The translations under genes were made by a program, and so were the position numbers. 64,000 bases of DNA from Catenulispora acidiphila DSM 44928 (GTDB lineage Bacteria > Actinomycetota > Actinomycetes > Streptomycetales > Catenulisporaceae): contig NC_013131.1 of NCBI RefSeq assembly GCF_000024025.1, positions 4,402,001 through 4,466,000 of the forward strand, in the 5' to 3' direction. Under the pieces are notes generated by a model, which saw only the letters and a list, made by a program, of their open reading frames with translations, was not told the DNA's origin and ran no database searches. Shown in pieces: positions 18,405 to 26,419 of this stretch; the stretch's first letter is position 1, and every line of letters begins with the position of its first letter.

Positions 18405-19957
18405 GCGATCGATTCTGCGGGTTCGGCCACCGTTCCGGAAACCTGGCCGGCGCCCGGGGCGCCGGCGTGCCGCGGGAGGAAGGCGGCGGCCAGTCCGGCG
18501 CCGAGCAGGGCGATCACGCCGCAGACGAGGAGGACCAGGCTCATGCCGTGGACGAAGGACGCGTGCGCGTTCACGGCAAGTCCGGCGTCGTGCAGCTGCC
18601 CCGCGAGGGCGTCGGCGTCGGACACCGAGTCGCGTGCCGCGTCGGCCTCCGATGTCGGCAGCCGCCCGGTGTGCAGCCGGGCCAGGTAGCCGTAGCTGAG
18701 CAGGCTGCCGAGGCCCGCGACGCCCAACGCCGACCCGAGCTGCTGGATGGTTTCCAACAGGCTGGTGCCGGATCCGGTTCCGTGGTCGGGCAGCGTCCCC
18801 AGGACCAGGCTGGTGGCGGGCACCACTGCGAGCCCGAAGCCGAGGCCGGTCAAGCCCAGCCAGCCGGCGGCGAAGCCGTAGCCGTCGGCGGCGCCGGTGG
18901 TGGCGCCGAACAGCACGCCGGCCGCGAGCACCAGCAGGCCCGTAGTGACGACCAGCCGGACGCCGAGCCTGGGCAGCAAGAATTCGCTGAGCGCCGCCGA
19001 CAGCATCAGCCCGCCGATGAGCGGCAGCACCCGGATACCTGTGCCGAAGGCGTCGTTCCCCAGCACGGACTGGAGGTACTGCGGCACCACGAACAAGATC
19101 CCCATCACCGCGAAGTTGACGAAGACCGCGATCAGCGTCCCCCACCGGAAGCGGCGGTCGCCGAACAGGGCGAAGTCGACCAGCGGATGCGGGAAACGGC
19201 GCTCGCGGACGACGAACCCGGCCAGCAGCGCGGCAGCGGCGGACAGCGAGGCCAGGACGGACGGAGCAGTCCACCCGTCCTCGGAGATCAGGATCGTGCC
19301 ATAGACGAGCGCGGTGATGCCGAGGCCGCCCAGCAGGGCGCCGAGGGTGTCGAACGGCGGCGCGGCCGACGTCCGTTCGGCATCGCGGGGCAGCAGCCAC
19401 AAGCCGGCAGCCAGCGCCACAACGGCGACCGGGACGTTGAACAGGAAGACCGAGCCCCACCAGAAGTGGTTGAGCAGCCAGCCGCCGACCACCGGTCCGA
19501 CGGGCATGCCGAGCGCCGTGGCGGCGGTCCAGACGGCGATGGCCCGGGGCTGCTCGTCCTTGCTGAAGACCCGCGGCAGGATCGCCATCGACAACGGCAG
19601 GATCGCGGCGGCGCCCAGACCCAGGACCGCGCGCGCCGCGATGACCGCGGTCGGCGAGTCGGCCAGTGAGCCGACCAGGGAAGCGGCGCCGAACACGGCT
19701 ATGCCGGAGAGCAGCAATCGCCGGTGGCCATAGCGGTCGCCCAGCAGACCGACCGGAAGCATCGCCACTGACAGAGCGAGCAGGTAGCCGCCGCTGATCC
19801 ACTGCAGTTGGGCGCTGTCAGTGTGCAGATCGCCCGCGATCGTCGGCAGGGCCACATTGATGACGGTGCCGTCGAGGCCGACGATCAGGACGCTGAGGGT
19901 GAGGGCCGCGAGGGCCGGCCAGCGGCGCGGGGACTGTGAAAGATCGAGCGCAGGCAT
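18401..19957 (-). CDS. MFS drug exporter, DHA2 (EmrB/QacA) family
   Basis: 518 aa from the ATG at 19957, preceded by GGGAGG at ideal spacing. About 14 hydrophobic segments. The family motif A region LPVGLLGDRYGHRRLLL follows helix 2, and motif C-like GLGAAAILPLSMA, GMPVGPVVGGWL and the D1-like LIVGLDGTVINVALP in helix 1 are visible. It should be a proton-driven exporter in the cytoplasmic membrane. It is the first gene of an operon with the TetR gene; the intergenic region up to 20115 holds a candidate promoter with an internal dyad. Confidence 0.92.
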   Translation of the reverse strand: MPALDLSQSPRRWPALAALTLSVLIVGLDGTVINVALPTIAGDLHTDSAQLQWISGGYLLALSVAMLPVGLLGDRYGHRRLLLSGIAVFGAASLVGSLADSPTAVIAARAVLGLGAAAILPLSMAILPRVFSKDEQPRAIAVWTAATALGMPVGPVVGGWLLNHFWWGSVFLFNVPVAVVALAAGLWLLPRDAERTSAAPPFDTLGALLGGLGITALVYGTILISEDGWTAPSVLASLSAAAALLAGFVVRERRFPHPLVDFALFGDRRFRWGTLIAVFVNFAVMGILFVVPQYLQSVLGNDAFGTGIRVLPLIGGLMLSAALSEFLLPRLGVRLVVTTGLLVLAAGVLFGATTGAADGYGFAAGWLGLTGLGFGLAVVPATSLVLGTLPDHGTGSGTSLLETIQQLGSALGVAGLGSLLSYGYLARLHTGRLPTSEADAARDSVSDADALAGQLHDAGLAVNAHASFVHGMSLVLLVCGVIALLGAGLAAAFLPRHAGAPGAGQVSGTVAEPAESIA

Positions 19958-19988
19958 CGGACCTCCCAAGGCGTGGTTACGTGATGGG

Positions 19989-20019
19989 AGTGTAGCTTCA
20001 AATGAAAGTCTCCTGTCAA
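19989..20019 (-). promoter_or_regulatory. Candidate promoter/operator of the MFS-tetR operon
   Basis: On the minus strand TTGACA (20019-20014) is followed after 19 bases by TACACT (19994-19989). The spacer between them contains the dyad CTTTCATTTGAAG, a plausible TetR operator overlapping the polymerase site. It lies about 32 bases upstream of the exporter start codon. Confidence 0.45.
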
Positions 20020-20115
20020 TTCCTAGTTGGCTCCTATTTGGTTGTTCGCTGTCAGTCATGGCGCGCAACGACGGGCGGCGATGAACCCCTCTGGCAAAGG
20101 TATGGCTTACCTAAT

Positions 20116-20134
20116 ATAGGGTTGCCTAACCTTA
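20116..20134 (+). promoter_or_regulatory. DtxR/IdeR-like iron box upstream of efeU
   Basis: The 19-bp stretch ATAGGGTTGCCTAACCTTA matches the consensus TTAGGTTAGSCTAACCTAA at about 15 positions. It lies about 40 bases before the efeU start, where an iron-loaded DtxR-family repressor would block transcription. Confidence 0.6.
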
Positions 20135-20174
20135 TTGCTTGCCGGGCTCGCGCCTCCCGAACTGGATCGGTCTG

Positions 20175-21788
20175 ATGCTTCCTACCTTCGTCATCGGTTT
20201 GCGAGAGGGACTGGAGGCCGCTCTGATCGTCGGGATCATCGCGGCGTTCGTGAGCCGGCAGGGGCGGCGGGACCTGTTGCGGTGGATGGCCGCGGGCGTG
20301 GCGACCGCGGTGCTGCTGTGTGTCGCGGTCGGCGTGGTCCTGGAGATCGTGTCGGCCGATCTGCCGCAGCGGCAGCAGGAGGGCCTGGAGACGGTGGTCG
20401 GCGCTCTGGCCGTCGGCATGGTCACGTACATGGTCGTGTGGATGAAGCGGCACTCGCGCGAGCTCAAGGCGCAGCTCGAAGGACTCGCGGCGGAGGCGAT
20501 GGGCCGCGGGACGGCCGGGCGCGCGATGGTGGTGATGGCGTTCCTCGCGGTGCTGCGCGAGGGCTTCGAGACCGTGGTGTTCCTGCTGGCCGCCTTCCAC
20601 GAGTCGGGGAACACCGCCGGCGCCGCCGGCGGGGCGGTCGCCGGGATCGTGGTCGCGGTGGCGCTCGGATACGGGATCTACCGCGGCGGTGTGCGGCTGA
20701 ACCTGTCGAAGTTCTTCCGGGCCACCGGGATCGTGCTGGTGCTGGTCGCCGCCGGGCTGGTGGCCACCGCGCTGCACACCGCGCACGAAGCGGGATGGCT
20801 GGACGGCGGCCAGCAGGCCACCGTCGACCTCACCAGCGTGGTGCGGCCCGGTTCGGTGCGGTCCGCGCTGCTGACCGGCATGCTCGGGATCCAGAGCCGG
20901 CCGGTGCTGGCCGAGGTCGTGGGCTGGTTCGCCTACCTGGTCCCGATCGGGCTGTACGTGGCGTGGCCGCCGAACCGCAAGCTCGCTCGCAGAACCCTGA
21001 TCCGCACCACCGGCGGGGCGGCCGTCGTGGGCGCTGTCGCCGCGGTCGGCCTGGTCTTCGCCCTCCCCGCGCGGCCGGTGACGAACCCCGCCAGCGGCAG
21101 TGCGGCGCCGAAGGCACAGTTGGTCGGCGGTGCGGGCGGCGCGTCCGCCACCGCGGCCATCCGGGTCGAGCTCGGCGCGCCGCTCGCCGGACAGGGCACC
21201 GCCGCTACAACCGTCAGCGCGAAACGCACCGGAACCGAGCAGCACGAGGGCATCAGTACCGACGTCTACACCGCCGCGAGTTCCGGGCCCGACGCCACGC
21301 GTCCGACCGCGGTCTCCCTGGAACAGGCCGCGGCGCTCAACGGCGGACGGCTGCCGCTCGGCGTGCGCGGCACCGGACAGAACAGCGCGGCCGCGACCGG
21401 AACCGTGCACGTCTCCTACACCGACAGCACGGCCCTGACCTTCTGGATCGAACCGCGCACCGGCCGGATCGTCGATCTGCGATGGACCGACACCACCCGC
21501 GCCACGCTGACCGGCACCGCGGTCGGCGACGTACCGCTGGACCAGCCGATCGCCACCGCGGACCACGGCCTGACCCCGGCTGCGGCCGGAGCCGCCGCGG
21601 CCGCCGCCCGGCACGACCGCTCCAGCCTGGACGACCGCTCGGCGGTGCTGGCCGGCGCGTGGCTGGCCGGCACCGCCGCCGTCCTCGGGGCGGTGTGCGC
21701 TGCCGTGCTGGCCGTGACGGAGCGCCGCGATCGGCGCGCACGCGTGGCGCACGTCACCGCCGAACCGTCCGCCACACCGTCGGGATGA
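20175..21788 (+). CDS. efeU: Ferrous/ferric iron permease EfeU (FTR1 family) with a C-terminal extension
   Basis: 537 aa from the ATG at 20175 (an in-frame TTG 12 codons earlier is possible). The two iron-binding signatures are present: REGLE at 10-14 in helix 1 and REGFE at 128-132 in helix 4. Seven membrane helices end near residue 275. E. coli EfeU stops there (about 276 aa); here a further 250 residues follow, with an exported-looking Ala/Thr/Gly-rich domain (GISTDVYTAASS, YTDSTALTFWIEPRTGRIVDL) and a final membrane helix before an Arg-rich tail. This extension resembles part of DUF3068-type cell-surface proteins. It heads the efeUOB cluster, with iron boxes before efeU and efeO. Confidence 0.88.
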   Translation: MLPTFVIGLREGLEAALIVGIIAAFVSRQGRRDLLRWMAAGVATAVLLCVAVGVVLEIVSADLPQRQQEGLETVVGALAVGMVTYMVVWMKRHSRELKAQLEGLAAEAMGRGTAGRAMVVMAFLAVLREGFETVVFLLAAFHESGNTAGAAGGAVAGIVVAVALGYGIYRGGVRLNLSKFFRATGIVLVLVAAGLVATALHTAHEAGWLDGGQQATVDLTSVVRPGSVRSALLTGMLGIQSRPVLAEVVGWFAYLVPIGLYVAWPPNRKLARRTLIRTTGGAAVVGAVAAVGLVFALPARPVTNPASGSAAPKAQLVGGAGGASATAAIRVELGAPLAGQGTAATTVSAKRTGTEQHEGISTDVYTAASSGPDATRPTAVSLEQAAALNGGRLPLGVRGTGQNSAAATGTVHVSYTDSTALTFWIEPRTGRIVDLRWTDTTRATLTGTAVGDVPLDQPIATADHGLTPAAAGAAAAAARHDRSSLDDRSAVLAGAWLAGTAAVLGAVCAAVLAVTERRDRRARVAHVTAEPSATPSG

Positions 21789-21811
21789 CGGTAGCGTGGG
21801 CTCGCTCTATA

Positions 21812-21830
21812 TTAGGTAAGCCTTACCTAA
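21812..21830 (+). promoter_or_regulatory. Perfectly palindromic DtxR/IdeR iron box upstream of efeO
   Basis: TTAGGTAAGCCTTACCTAA is a 19-bp sequence with perfect 9-bp arms, very close to the DtxR/IdeR consensus. It sits 24 bases after the efeU stop and 50 bases before the efeO start, so efeO-efeB probably have their own iron-repressed promoter. Confidence 0.85.
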
Positions 21831-21880
21831 CTTCGAAGCCCACGATCGCTGTCGCCCCCCGATTCCCGCCAGGAGAAGCC

Positions 21881-23113
21881 TTGAGAACCTCGTCTGCCAC
21901 CTCCGCCCGCCCGCGCGCCGCCCTCATCGCGGTGGCCGCCGTGGCGCTCACCGCCGCCGGCGCCCTGGCCGGCTGCAGCAGCTCCTCGTCGTCCGGCAGC
22001 TCCTCGCCGTCCGGCGGCACGGCGAAGGCGGCGGACAGCTCCAAGCCCGCCGGCGACCCGCACAAGGCGACCGTCACCATCACCTCGGCCGGCGGCTGCG
22101 CCGCGGACAAGGTCAGCTTCCCGGCCGGCGAGGTCACCTTCGACATCACCAACAAGGACGCCACCGCGGTCAGCGAGGTCGAGCTGCAAAGCGGCCAGCG
22201 CATCGTCGGGGAGAAGGAGAACCTGCCGCCCGGTTTCTCCGGCACGTTCGCGGTCACCGTCGACGCCGGCACGTACACGCTGTACTGCCCCGGCGCCACC
22301 AAGGAGAACACGCCGATCACGGTCACCGGCCAGGCCTCCACCGGCGCGGACACCAACACCAGCGCCCTGCTGGCGAACGCCACCAAGGAGTACGCATCCT
22401 ACGTCACCGCCCAGATCGGTTACCTGCTCCAGACCTCGCAGGCGCTCCAGACCGCGCTCCAGGGCACCGACCTGACCGCCGCCCAGCAGGCCTACATGAA
22501 GGCGCGCCCCTACTACGAGAAGATCGAGCCGGTCGCAGAGTCCTTCACCGTGGGCACCGACAACCTGGACAGCGACATCGACGCTCGCACCGACGACGTG
22601 CCGGCCGACCAGTGGACCGGCTTCCACCGGATCGAGAAGGGCCTGTTCGAGGACAAGAGCCTGAACGGGCTGGCCGCCTACGGCGCCGGCCTGGTGAGGA
22701 ACGTGCAGAAGCTCCAGGGCCTGACCACGGGCCTGGCCTACAAGCCGTTCGAGCTCGCCAACGGCGCGCAGGAACTGCTTGACGAGGTCTCCAGCTCCAA
22801 GATCACCGGCGAGGAGGAGCGCTACTCGCACATCGACCTGCTCGACTTCCAGGCCAACGACGAGGGCGCCGAGCAGGCCTTCGCCGACCTGAAGCCGGCG
22901 CTGGCCAAGATCGACCCGACGCTGACCTCGAACATCTCCGACGCCTTCACCTCGCTGGACACCTTGGTGGACTCCTACCGGACCGGCTCCAACGCCTCCG
23001 GCTTCGCGCTCTACACCTCGCTGAACGACGGCGACAAGCAGAAGCTCGCGGCCGCGGTGAAGGCCGTGCAGGAGCCGCTGTCGCAGGTGGCTTCGAAGGT
23101 CGCCAAGTCCTGA
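21881..23113 (+). CDS. efeO: Iron uptake lipoprotein EfeO (cupredoxin plus M75 peptidase-like domain)
   Basis: 410 aa from a TTG at 21881, chosen because AGGAG lies five bases upstream and the signal peptide follows at once. Lipobox ALAGC with Cys32 as anchor, then a Ser/Gly linker. Residues about 60-140 form the EfeO cupredoxin-like domain (TVDAGTYTLYCPG). The rest is the M75 domain with FHRIEKGLFED, carrying the HxxE metal motif, and SHIDLLDFQAN near 316. It captures iron at the outer membrane face and hands it to EfeU. Length and order match actinobacterial efeO. Confidence 0.93.
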   Translation: MRTSSATSARPRAALIAVAAVALTAAGALAGCSSSSSSGSSSPSGGTAKAADSSKPAGDPHKATVTITSAGGCAADKVSFPAGEVTFDITNKDATAVSEVELQSGQRIVGEKENLPPGFSGTFAVTVDAGTYTLYCPGATKENTPITVTGQASTGADTNTSALLANATKEYASYVTAQIGYLLQTSQALQTALQGTDLTAAQQAYMKARPYYEKIEPVAESFTVGTDNLDSDIDARTDDVPADQWTGFHRIEKGLFEDKSLNGLAAYGAGLVRNVQKLQGLTTGLAYKPFELANGAQELLDEVSSSKITGEEERYSHIDLLDFQANDEGAEQAFADLKPALAKIDPTLTSNISDAFTSLDTLVDSYRTGSNASGFALYTSLNDGDKQKLAAAVKAVQEPLSQVASKVAKS

Positions 23114-23146
23114 CCGACCCGGCACACGCAGTACCCACAGCCCTCG

Positions 23147-23170
23147 CCCCGGCCGGTCCTCCGGCCGGGG
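23147..23170 (+). terminator. Intergenic hairpin between efeO and efeB
   Basis: CCCCGGCCGG (23147-23156) pairs with CCGGCCGGGG (23161-23170) across a TCCT loop. It could be a partial terminator or a processing/stability element that lowers efeB expression relative to efeO. No T run follows. Confidence 0.5.
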
Positions 23171-23190
23171 CACCGTGACGATCAAAGTGG

Positions 23191-24498
23191 ATGGGACAAG
23201 CAGTGGACGACGAGGCCACGACCGAGACGGCGGCGGAACCCGGGACGGCCAGCCGGCGGCAGGTGATCGGCCGGGCGATCGGCGCGGCCGGAGTGGTCGC
23301 GGTCGGTGGCGTCGGCTACGGCGTCGCCCGGGCCACCGAGCCCGGCGGCAGCCCTTCCCCGCCCGCGTCCTCGGCTTCGGACATTGTGCCGTTCTACGGC
23401 GCCAACCAGGCCGGGATCGCCACGCCGGCCCAGGACCGGCTCGCCTTCGCAGCTTTCGATGTCACCAGCGGTTCGGCGCAGGCCTTCCAGGTGATGCTGG
23501 GAACCTGGGCCGCGGCCGCGGCGCAGATGACCAAGGGCCTGCCGGTCGGCGCGGTGGACAACAACCCACAGTCCCCGCCGATCGACACCGGCGAGGCCGA
23601 CGGACTGAGCGCCGCCGGATTGACGATCACCGTCGGGTTCGGGCCCTCGCTGTTCGACCACCGGTTCGGTCTGGCCGGCAAGCGCCCGGCGGCCCTGGCC
23701 GACCTGCCGACCCTGCCCGGCGACGGCTCCCTGCAGCCCGCGCGCAGCGGCGGCGACCTCTGTGTGCAGGCCTGCGCGGACGACCCGACCGTGGCGTTCC
23801 ACGTGATCCGCAACTTCGCCCGGCTGGCTCGCGGCACCGCGGTCATCCGCTGGTCCCAGCTCGGATTCGGCCGCACCTCCTCGACCTCGGACAGCCAGCA
23901 GACCGAGCGCAACCTGATGGGCTTCAAGGACGGCACCCGCAACATCAAAGCCGAAGCCGCCGACGATCTGCGCGACCACGTCTGGGTCGGCTCCGAGACC
24001 GACCAGGCCTGGATGACCGGCGGCAGCTATCTGGTGGCCCGCCGTATCCGGATGCTGATCGAGTCCTGGGACACCGACTACCTGTCCGACCAGGAGAACG
24101 TCTTCGGCCGGTTCAAGACCTCCGGCGCCCCGCTCACCGGCAAGTCCGAGTTCGACACACCGGACCTGGCCGCCAAGCACACCGACGGCACCCCGGTCAT
24201 CCCGCTCAACGCCCACATCCGGCTGGCCGGCCCGGAGACCAACAACAACCAGAAGATCCTGCGCCGCGGCTACTCCTACACCGACGGCATCGACTCCGCC
24301 ACCGGCCTGCTCGACGCCGGCCTGTTCTTCCTCGCCTACCAGAAGGACCCGCGCCGGCAGTTCGTCCCGATCCAGACCCGGCTCGGCCACCAAGACAACC
24401 TGAACGAGTACATCCGGCACACCGGCAGCGCGCTGTTCGCGGTGCCGCCGGGAGTCTCAGCCGCCGGAGACTGGTGGGGGAAGAGCCTATTCGCGTGA
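23191..24498 (+). CDS. efeB: Deferrochelatase/DyP-type peroxidase EfeB
   Basis: 435 aa. The N-terminus has a twin-arginine signal (ASRRQVIGRAIG, about residues 20-31) followed by a hydrophobic Gly/Ala/Val stretch, so the folded haem protein is exported by Tat. The DyP signature GxxDG is present as GFKDGTRN (about 249), together with SGAPLTGKSEFD and RRGYSYTDG near the haem pocket. EfeB extracts or oxidises iron for EfeO/EfeU and removes iron from haem. The start at 23191 gives the expected short n-region. A strong hairpin 25 bases after the stop ends the unit. Confidence 0.93.
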   Translation: MGQAVDDEATTETAAEPGTASRRQVIGRAIGAAGVVAVGGVGYGVARATEPGGSPSPPASSASDIVPFYGANQAGIATPAQDRLAFAAFDVTSGSAQAFQVMLGTWAAAAAQMTKGLPVGAVDNNPQSPPIDTGEADGLSAAGLTITVGFGPSLFDHRFGLAGKRPAALADLPTLPGDGSLQPARSGGDLCVQACADDPTVAFHVIRNFARLARGTAVIRWSQLGFGRTSSTSDSQQTERNLMGFKDGTRNIKAEAADDLRDHVWVGSETDQAWMTGGSYLVARRIRMLIESWDTDYLSDQENVFGRFKTSGAPLTGKSEFDTPDLAAKHTDGTPVIPLNAHIRLAGPETNNNQKILRRGYSYTDGIDSATGLLDAGLFFLAYQKDPRRQFVPIQTRLGHQDNLNEYIRHTGSALFAVPPGVSAAGDWWGKSLFA

Positions 24499-24522
24499 GC
24501 CGCGCGGAAGGTGGTGCGCTAC

Positions 24523-24548
24523 GTCGGCACGCCAGCAGGCGTGCCGAC
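24523..24548 (+). terminator. Terminator after efeB
   Basis: A perfect 11-bp stem, GTCGGCACGCC (24523-24533) with GGCGTGCCGAC (24538-24548), and a 4-nt AGCA loop, 25 bases after the efeB stop. Confidence 0.8.
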
Positions 24549-24998
24549 GAAGCGCGCGAGCATCGCCAAGTGACGGCCCGAGGCCAGCACGGGTCCTGCG
24601 GTGAGCCTAGTGGGCGCAGGCATCGTCTCGTGCCAGGATCGCTTCGGATACCCGGGGAAGAGCGCCAGATCGGGCTCCACCCAGCTGCTTCGGATCGCCG
24701 CGAGCCAGCGGTACAGCGCTATAGCTTGCTGACACCGCACCATTCGCAGCATTATGCGATGAGCGCATTGGTCGCGGACGGGTCCAGCGGAGTTCCAAAT
24801 TCCCCGACTGCCGCCTTCTGCGTTCCTGCCAGTCCGGACAAGGACATCAGACTCTGGGTGAGCCCAAGGGCCGCCCTTAAGGGTCACGTGTTGGTGTCAA
24901 CGTCGCTTTGAGCTGAGTTTTGCTGTATTAAGTATCCTGCGAAACGAGATCTCTGATACATCCGGAATGTCTAGAAGTCGGGTGTCGTAAGTCTCGTC
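24549..24998. other. Stretch without a recognisable gene
   Basis: Open frames exist on both strands (the longest is minus 24519-24887, 122 codons), but it runs through the efeB terminator and has no ribosome-binding site. Its translation matches nothing I know. The segment is probably eroded sequence between the iron operon and the insertion-sequence remnants. Confidence 0.45.
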
Positions 24999-25254
24999 GT
25001 GTCTGAATCTGTCACTGTAGCCGGTGGTCGCGCGATTGGGCTGTTCGTGCGGGGTCATCTGGGAGCGCTGACTCGCTGGAGCTGACCAAGCTGGTGGATG
25101 CGAGTCTGGCCCAGGCTCGCCGGACGCAGCGTGGGTTGCGGTTATTGCCGTCGGGGGGCGTATGTATTTGGCGTTGGCGATGGTGTCCGCAGGTGGGGTT
25201 GGCCGAGGTGCGGGTCTGGTTGACAGCAGAGCTGTCGCAGCAACTGACCGGGCC
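24999..25254 (+). pseudogene. N-terminal remnant of an IS4-family transposase
   Basis: From a GTG at 24999 the reading SESVTVAGG, then RGHLGALTR, continues after a frameshift as ELTKLVDASLAQARRTQRGLRLLPS, and after another as VYLALAMVSAGG with a VWLTAEL segment in a third frame. These blocks in this order are the N-terminal pattern of actinobacterial IS4-type transposases. At least two frameshifts and the loss of the catalytic part make it a dead fragment. It runs directly into a peptidase fragment. Confidence 0.55.
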
Positions 25255-25569
25255 ATCGGCAAAGGCACCGACTTCACTCTGGTGTTGACCGACTCCACCC
25301 AGGGCTGGAGCTACATTGTCAACAAGACGCTGAGCAACCCGGCCCTGGCCTCGGCCGAGGTCATCGCCGAGGCGCCGTCCAGCGGCTCCGGTGTCCTGCC
25401 GCTGACGAACTACGGCACCGTCAACTTCACTGCGGCCGACGCCAACGGCGCATCCATGGCGGGCCAGAGCCCGGACCCGACCACCATGGCTAGCGGCAGC
25501 ACCACCAAGGCGACGGTCTCATCGATCTTCAGCTCCAGAGCCTTCTCCGACACCTGGCACCACAACTGA
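25255..25569 (+). pseudogene. C-terminal fragment of a G1-type (eqolisin-like) peptidase
   Basis: The open frame here reads GKGTDFTLVLTDSTQGWSY, then SAEVIAEAPSSGSGVLPLTN and YGTVNFTAADANG, ending SDTWHHN. Acid peptidases of family G1 end in this way; the Glu within the SAE-x-I-x-EAPS block corresponds to the catalytic glutamate region. The N-terminal half with the catalytic Gln and the secretion signal is missing, replaced by the IS4 remnant. The fragment ends about 110 bases before the decayed end of array A2. Confidence 0.55.
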
Positions 25570-25681
25570 CGAGTCGGCCGGCGCACGCCCGAACACCCTC
25601 GGACGGACACCGCCGACAGGGCGCCCATGACCGAGCACCGATGACCTGGTACTGGCCAGTCGGAGCTTCACAACGCGGCGC

Positions 25682-25973
25682 TGGTACCCTTGCCCCTCTC
25701 GCGGGAGCACCAGGGTCCCCGCGCGGTTAGAACGATTGCACCGCCAGACTCTGGCCCTCGAACGTCGCACCCCTCCGTGTGCGGAGAAAGCCGTTCAAGA
25801 ACATTGATTGCCAGCGTCGCGGACGTACCACCTCCGCACACGCGGGGAGCACCTGGCCAGTCACCTGTTAAAGCTCCCCGTTCCGGGGATCGGCCCCGCA
25901 CCTGCGGGCAGCACGCGGTGCGCTCATTCCACGTCGACGTCCGGGGGATCAGCCCTGCGCCTGCGGGGAGCGC
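25682..25973 (-). CRISPR. Decayed CRISPR array A2 beside cas2
   Basis: Repeat copies at 25945-25973 (good, ends GCGC), 25886-25914 (three differences), 25824-25852, 25763-25791 and 25682-25710 (increasingly eroded). The spacers between the first four are 30, 33 and 32 nt. Decay rises with distance from the leader, which separates the array from cas2. By position this is the original array of the cas operon, yet it now holds only three or four readable spacers. Confidence 0.8.
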
Positions 25974-26057
25974 ATTGCCGACGTGCTTACTGACCCGGCG
26001 ACGACGCGGCGGTCGTTGGTTCCAGAGATTCAGGCATACGTGACATTTAGACTCGTT
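25974..26057 (-). promoter_or_regulatory. Leader of array A2
   Basis: The 84 bases between the first A2 repeat and the cas2 stop. Blocks GACGTGCTT, GTTGGTTCC, AGATTC and GGCATACGTG recur in the leaders of A1 and A5 at matching spacing, showing that all are read by the same adaptation proteins. Confidence 0.7.
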
Positions 26058-26408
26058 TTAGCTGTTTCCGAATCGCCGTCGCTGTGCAGCTTTGCTCCAG
26101 CCGGTCTTGGCTGGCTGCGACGTTGCGGCCGGTCGTTCGGTCGGCCGGTGGATGAGGGTGAGGCCTTCGTGGTCGACGGGGTGCCAGGCGTGGTCGTGGG
26201 TTCGGAAGGCGAAGCCTTGTTCGTTGTCCGTCGTGTATGCCAGCAGGGCTCTGCCTTTGCCTGCGTGGCTTGTGACTTCGTCCCAGAGGAGGTCGCGGAC
26301 GCGGGCTGAGGGGCTGCCGATGAAGACGCCGGCTGAGATTTCCAGTAGCCAGCGGGTGAGTAGGCCTCGTAGCCCGACCGGGCACAGGGTCAGAACGATG
26401 ACGGTCAT
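26058..26408 (-). CDS. cas2: CRISPR adaptation protein Cas2, type I-E
   Basis: 116 aa from the ATG at 26408: a start that reads MTVIVLTLCPVGLRG, the ferredoxin-like fold with ISAGVFIGSPSARVRDLLW and the conserved QGFAFRTHDHAWHPVDHEGL stretch before an Arg/Lys-rich tail. It dimerises and bridges two Cas1 dimers during spacer integration. It starts 11 bases after cas1 and is the last gene of the cas operon; the A2 leader follows. A broken paralogue lies at 37899-38229. Confidence 0.95.
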   Translation of the reverse strand: MTVIVLTLCPVGLRGLLTRWLLEISAGVFIGSPSARVRDLLWDEVTSHAGKGRALLAYTTDNEQGFAFRTHDHAWHPVDHEGLTLIHRPTERPAATSQPAKTGWSKAAQRRRFGNS

Positions 26409-26419
26409 CGGGGGAGTCC

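Noticed and set aside
20135-23113. 992-codon plus frame spanning efeU and efeO
   Set aside because: The first two thirds are an Arg-rich shadow of efeU; only the final part from 21881 is the real efeO.
24519-24887. 122-codon minus frame after efeB
   Set aside because: Crosses the efeB terminator hairpin and lacks a start signal and any recognisable domain.
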